A DNA stretch of 27,142 nt from Desulfobacterales bacterium. Its GTDB lineage: Bacteria; Desulfobacterota; Desulfobacteria; Desulfobacterales; RPRI01. This document shows, piece after piece, positions 23,992 to 27,142 of the stretch (the stretch's first letter is position 1; the number at the start of each line of letters is the position of its first letter). The notes beneath the pieces were generated by a model. That model was not told the origin of the DNA and searched no databases. It saw nothing but the letters and a program-made list of their open reading frames with translations. The stretch is from the NCBI GenBank assembly GCA_020052975.1, contig JAGVOC010000272.1, positions 1 to 27,142 of the forward strand, written 5' to 3'. Position numbers and translations under genes: made by a program.

Positions 23992-25060
23992 TTCTTTGCA
24001 TATCAAGTCTCTCTTTAGAAATTACGACGTCCATTTTATTGGAGATTTCACACTGCTGCTTCAAGGCCTTGTTGATCAACATGCATTTTTCGTCATCGAT
24101 TCTATCATATGGGAAATATATAAAGAAAATCTAAAAGACGTAATTCCTGACGGGCGCATTCTCATCGTCGAAGCCAATGAAAACAATAAGACGCTCGACA
24201 AATGCCGGGAAATTATTGAGACACTTGTTGACAGGCAGATGCGGCGTAACGAAAAGCTCGTGGCTGTGGGTGGTGGTATTATCCAGGATGTAACCGCATT
24301 CAGCGCTTCCATTATTTACAGAGGTATCGAATGGGCCTTTTTTCCAACGACGCTTCTTGCCCAGGCCGATAGTTGCATCGGAAGTAAAACATCCATCAAT
24401 CTCGGTGGCAAGAAGAATCTCATTGGCAATTTCTACCCACCCTCGAATGTATTTATCGATACGACGTTCCTTGCGTCCCTTTCCGTCGATGACATAAAAT
24501 CGGGTATCGGCGAGATATTGCACTACTACATTTACGCCGCGAGCCCTCTTTTCGATGAACTTATCAATGATTACGCAATGATAATCCGAGACCGGGACTT
24601 TCTTATAAAGCACATCCGGGAAAGCCTGAAGATCAAGAAATCTGTGATTGAAAATGACGAATTTGATCGAGGAGAACGAAATAAATTTAATTATGGTCAC
24701 ACCTTCGGTCATGCCATTGAATCCGTCACAAATTACGCAATCAACCATGGTCAAGCAGTAACAATAGGTATGGATTTGGCAAACTATGTTTCCATGAAAA
24801 TAGGATTTATGAGTCCAGATATTTTTCAGGATATTCATTCAAAACTATCTTCCAACTTTCCCGATTACGACTGGGACAAAATCAATCTTGACCTATATCT
24901 TGCCCTTCTTTCAAAGGATAAAAAGAATGTTGGTGATAACGTTGGGTGTATTCTTTCTGAAGGCCATGGCATGCTTATTAAACAGCAGTTGCCCAAGGAT
25001 AATCATTTCAAGGAGATGATCCATGCGTATTTCATAGAGGAAGTACGTAAGAAAAGATGA
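23984..25060 (+). CDS. 3-dehydroquinate-synthase-like sugar phosphate cyclase
   Basis: About 358 residues from ATG 23984 (an in-frame ATG at 23969 is the alternative). The whole motif series of dehydroquinate synthase is present: GGGIIQD (96-102), YRGIEW, PTTLLAQADSCIGSKTSIN, GKKNLIGNFY, metal ligand E177 in GEILH, RNKFNYGHTFGHAIE with H239 and H243, NHGQAV and a late SKDKKNVG. One difference from bona fide AroB is that the metal-binding E is followed three residues later by H180, where AroB has Lys (ExxK). The Arg and Asn of the RNxxN stretch, associated with carboxylate-bearing substrate in AroB, are kept. The family makes carbocycles from ketose phosphates (DHQ, EEVS, DOI and desmethyl-4-deoxygadusol synthases). 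A dedicated carbocycle-forming role in this glycan is inferred; aromatic biosynthesis is unlikely here because no other aro gene is present. Confidence 0.83.
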   Translation: MSDSLHIKSLFRNYDVHFIGDFTLLLQGLVDQHAFFVIDSIIWEIYKENLKDVIPDGRILIVEANENNKTLDKCREIIETLVDRQMRRNEKLVAVGGGIIQDVTAFSASIIYRGIEWAFFPTTLLAQADSCIGSKTSINLGGKKNLIGNFYPPSNVFIDTTFLASLSVDDIKSGIGEILHYYIYAASPLFDELINDYAMIIRDRDFLIKHIRESLKIKKSVIENDEFDRGERNKFNYGHTFGHAIESVTNYAINHGQAVTIGMDLANYVSMKIGFMSPDIFQDIHSKLSSNFPDYDWDKINLDLYLALLSKDKKNVGDNVGCILSEGHGMLIKQQLPKDNHFKEMIHAYFIEEVRKKR

Positions 25061-26970
25061 TTAGCAAGGATCAGAACATTCATGAAAATAAACTTTGGGT
25101 GTGCTGGGTTAAACCAAATTGCTTGCCTTCTGCAAACATCAGGATATTAAGTTTTTTAAAGCCGTCAGATGAAGAGATTTTCATTCAAAGCATATCTGAA
25201 AATAATCTGATTTCTGGTCGAAGTATAGCACAAGAGGTAAAAGATGATGCCTTGAAGTTATATACGGAGGTTGTTGCACACATTGGGGCAGATAGAATCG
25301 GCAAAAACTCAAGCCTTCGTATGTTATTGAAGTCAAGTAATGGAAACAGTCTCTGGTGGTATCATCCGGTTTCTTTCAAGGATTTCGAGACAGATCCTAC
25401 TTTTAATCGAATAATACAAATTTTGGTTATTGATAAGATTGCATCAGAAGATAACTTTGAAAATATAGTCTTTTGGGGTGCTGATGATGCAGTTGCGAAT
25501 GTCCTAAAGTCAAAATATCAGGTTGAATGTAAAGGCACAAAGCATAAATTGGCAGTTCTCGGATATCTCAGAGCTTTCGCCTCACGGTTAACACAATTAA
25601 TTGCACATGTTTATCATTGGTATCTAATTAGAAATGAAGTACCGGATACTACTTTCACACCAGACGTAGTGTTTGAAGGATTTTGGGATTGGAGTGTTCG
25701 CCCAAGTACACGGGAGGAAGGTTTAGATGATCGGTACTTCAAATCCCTACCCAATCTTTTGGAGCAACAAGACCTTAAAGCCGCATGGTTGTTATGGTTT
25801 GATCCACATTCAGAGCCTCGATTAAACAATCGATCAGCAACAGACGTACTGAATAGAGCGCGCCCATACAATAATCTAATTTTTTTGCAGAAATATCTGA
25901 AAATAACGGATATCGTTAAAGCGTTTTCCAATTTTAGCCCCGCAATAATATACCATTCAATTGCGAGATCTATTAGCTTTAAAGATCTTTATAAAAATAA
26001 TGGATTAAACTTGTTCCCAATATTTAGAGATCAATTGTCATACCATTTCATATCATCTACGTTACCTCACTATAATCTTGTAGAAAAAGCATGCGTCACC
26101 GCATTCGCAAAGTTCAGGCCAAAGATCGCTTTAACCTTTTTAGAAACGTTCCCTTACTCCCGGGCATTTTACGCAGGTGCAAGACAGGGATCCCCGGAAA
26201 CGAAACTGGCAACAATGCAACATGCAAGTTATAGCCGGGAGAAAACATTTGTTCGCCTTGATCCTGAAATAGAATTTCATGGGAAGCCGGATAATTGTTC
26301 TATACCAAAACCTGACTGTGTCTTTGCAATGGGTGAACTGGGAAAAGAAATCTTCCAGGAATACGGTTTTGCAACCCATGACATTTTTTTGACAGGCTCG
26401 GCGAGATATGAGCACATCCGAACAGATCCTATTGTAAAAGCTCAAAGAACATCTCCAAATACCTTTAACCTATTGATGGTGACCTCTCTTGATCGAGATA
26501 GCGAGATGGACATGGTCGATGCGCTGTATTTTGCTTCAAAAGACTTACCTTGCATAAAGCTATTTTTACGTAACCACCCCTTCGCCCGTATGGATGAACA
26601 TCCCCTTTTCCAACCCATGAAGGAGCGTATCACGATAACGAACGGCCCATTCGAAGATGATCTTCAGAACACAGATTTGATCATGTTTTCCTATTCAACG
26701 GTTGCAGAAGAAGCCTTAATCCGCGGCGTCCCTGTTTGGCAATGGTGCTCTGCCGGCTATAATGCGTCTGCGTTTAGAGAAATTGGAGTTATTCCAGCAT
26801 TCTATTCTGTATCAAAATTGAGGGACAGCTTAAAAGAATTCATCGCCAACCCCGTCCCATTTATCCTTGAAGAGAAAACCCGTAATAACGTACTTAATAA
26901 ATGTTTTTATAAAGCAGATGGAAAAGCGAGTGAAAGGATCAAGAGTAAAATAATCGACTTACTGAATTGA
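25057..26970 (+). CDS. Large GT-B-like surface carbohydrate biosynthesis protein
   Basis: 637 residues with no signal peptide. I do not recognise the N-terminal 350 residues. The C-terminal part has a GT-B/CDP-glycerol-transferase-like order: TMQHASYSREKTF, then VFAMGELGKEIFQEYGF and FLTGSARYEHI, then FLRNHPFARMDEH (about residue 510), then FSYSTVAEEALIRGVPVWQW (about 544). 'TGSPRYD' followed by 'HP' and 'S-x-x-x-E-A-x-x-x-G-x-P' is the common signature of capsule and teichoic-acid-type transferases. Its ATG overlaps the cyclase gene's TGA, so it ends the operon. The DNA is AT-richer than the KdsB-to-SDR block upstream. It is similar in size and general plan to the protein at 517-2469, but I see no close sequence identity. 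Transfer of one of the unusual sugars is inferred. Confidence 0.7.
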   Translation: MISKDQNIHENKLWVCWVKPNCLPSANIRILSFLKPSDEEIFIQSISENNLISGRSIAQEVKDDALKLYTEVVAHIGADRIGKNSSLRMLLKSSNGNSLWWYHPVSFKDFETDPTFNRIIQILVIDKIASEDNFENIVFWGADDAVANVLKSKYQVECKGTKHKLAVLGYLRAFASRLTQLIAHVYHWYLIRNEVPDTTFTPDVVFEGFWDWSVRPSTREEGLDDRYFKSLPNLLEQQDLKAAWLLWFDPHSEPRLNNRSATDVLNRARPYNNLIFLQKYLKITDIVKAFSNFSPAIIYHSIARSISFKDLYKNNGLNLFPIFRDQLSYHFISSTLPHYNLVEKACVTAFAKFRPKIALTFLETFPYSRAFYAGARQGSPETKLATMQHASYSREKTFVRLDPEIEFHGKPDNCSIPKPDCVFAMGELGKEIFQEYGFATHDIFLTGSARYEHIRTDPIVKAQRTSPNTFNLLMVTSLDRDSEMDMVDALYFASKDLPCIKLFLRNHPFARMDEHPLFQPMKERITITNGPFEDDLQNTDLIMFSYSTVAEEALIRGVPVWQWCSAGYNASAFREIGVIPAFYSVSKLRDSLKEFIANPVPFILEEKTRNNVLNKCFYKADGKASERIKSKIIDLLN

Positions 26971-26990
26971 TATTAAATATTTCAACTAAT

Positions 26991-27009
26991 CCGCCGACGT
27001 AGTCGGCGG
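26991..27009. repeat. Perfect palindrome CCGCCGAC-GTA-GTCGGCGG
   Basis: An 8-bp perfect stem with a 3-nt loop, 21 nt after the last gene of the cluster. It has the same architecture and almost the same arms as the palindrome at 71-89. The stem differs at the third pair (A-T to G-C), changed on both arms. There is no T-run after it. It could be a dispersed palindromic repeat that also acts as a transcript 3' end. Confidence 0.6.
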
Positions 27010-27101
27010 TGGGGAGCGCTGGTCTGGAAAAAATGTACAGTTATTTAAGTGGTAAAGTTGCTCTAAACTGAAATAAAGTAACAGAAAGGAGCAGCGGGAA
27101 G

Positions 27102-27142
27102 ATGAAGAAATTGAGAAGGAATCACGGAGCAGCGTTTAAAGC
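27102..27142 (+). mobile_element. 5' end of an IS3-family transposase OrfA (runs off the window)
   Basis: The last 41 bases encode MKKLRRNHGAAFKA after a good ribosome site (AAAGGAG, 27086-27092). Short basic openings of the form 'M(K)xxRRNHxxxFKA' are characteristic of IS3-family OrfA proteins. Only 13-14 residues are available, so subgroup and intactness cannot be judged. The element's terminal inverted repeat should lie between about 27010 and 27080, but I could not define it without the other end. Confidence 0.6.

Noticed and set aside
24131..24838. Minus-strand open frame of 235 codons inside the cyclase-like gene
   Set aside because: The + strand encodes every DHQ-synthase motif across the same bases. 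The reverse frame has no coherent domain and is a codon-bias shadow.
23984..25060. Housekeeping aroB of the shikimate pathway
   Set aside because: No other aro gene is nearby, it is translationally coupled to sugar enzymes, and it has His in place of the AroB ExxK lysine.
1..27142. CRISPR array, tRNA, rRNA, toxin-antitoxin or phage genes
   Set aside because: No spaced direct repeats, no tRNA-like cloverleaf or rRNA stretches, and no phage structural or integrase genes were seen.

Overview
The window is a 27 kb surface-glycan (LPS O-antigen, capsule or similar) biosynthesis locus with about 21 intact genes, all on the + strand. Most genes are packed with ATGA-type overlaps or gaps of a few bases, so long polycistronic transcripts are likely. 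The host is probably a Gram-negative bacterium: there are two cytidylyltransferases of the CMP-ulosonate type (NeuA-like and KdsB-like), a KdsC-like phosphatase domain and a lipid-linked-glycan type ABC exporter. Two cobalamin-type radical SAM enzymes suggest an anaerobic or microaerobic lifestyle. The phylum cannot be fixed from the sequence alone.

Layout. 1-143: edge DNA with a perfect 8-bp-stem palindrome (71-89). 144-494: broken N-terminal fragment of a sialyltransferase/DUF115-like protein. 517-2469: large GT-B-like protein of unknown specificity. 2466-6998, first acid module: a KdsC-phosphatase/GmhA-isomerase fusion, a short NeuB-like synthase, two methyltransferases and a divergent NeuA-like cytidylyltransferase. 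7002-11131, sugar-tailoring block: class III PLP aminotransferase, TIM-barrel isomerase/epimerase, Gfo/Idh dehydrogenase and SDR. 11122-15994, assembly/export block: glycosyltransferase-like protein, B12-radical SAM enzyme and ABC flippase. 16196-25060, second acid module: HpcH/HpaI aldolase, second B12-radical SAM enzyme, KdsB-like cytidylyltransferase, methyltransferase, Gfo/Idh, SIS isomerase, phosphoglycerate-dehydrogenase-like enzyme, SDR and a 3-dehydroquinate-synthase-like cyclase. 25057-26970: a second large GT-B-like protein. 26991-27009: a palindrome closely resembling the one at the left edge. 27102-27142: the first codons of an IS3-type transposase OrfA.

How the genes may work together (inference). 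The first module has all four Kdo-type steps: SIS isomerase, PEP condensation, HAD phosphatase and CMP activation, with the first and third fused in one polypeptide. The second module could make a ulosonic acid with a pyruvate aldolase and activate it with the KdsB-like enzyme, while the dehydroquinate-synthase-like enzyme could form a carbocycle. The methyltransferases and radical SAM enzymes would decorate these sugars, the GT-like proteins would assemble them on a carrier, and the ABC protein would flip the product. No Wzx, Wzy, ligase or initiating glycosyltransferase is visible. The chemistry of the final glycan is not known and may be unusual.
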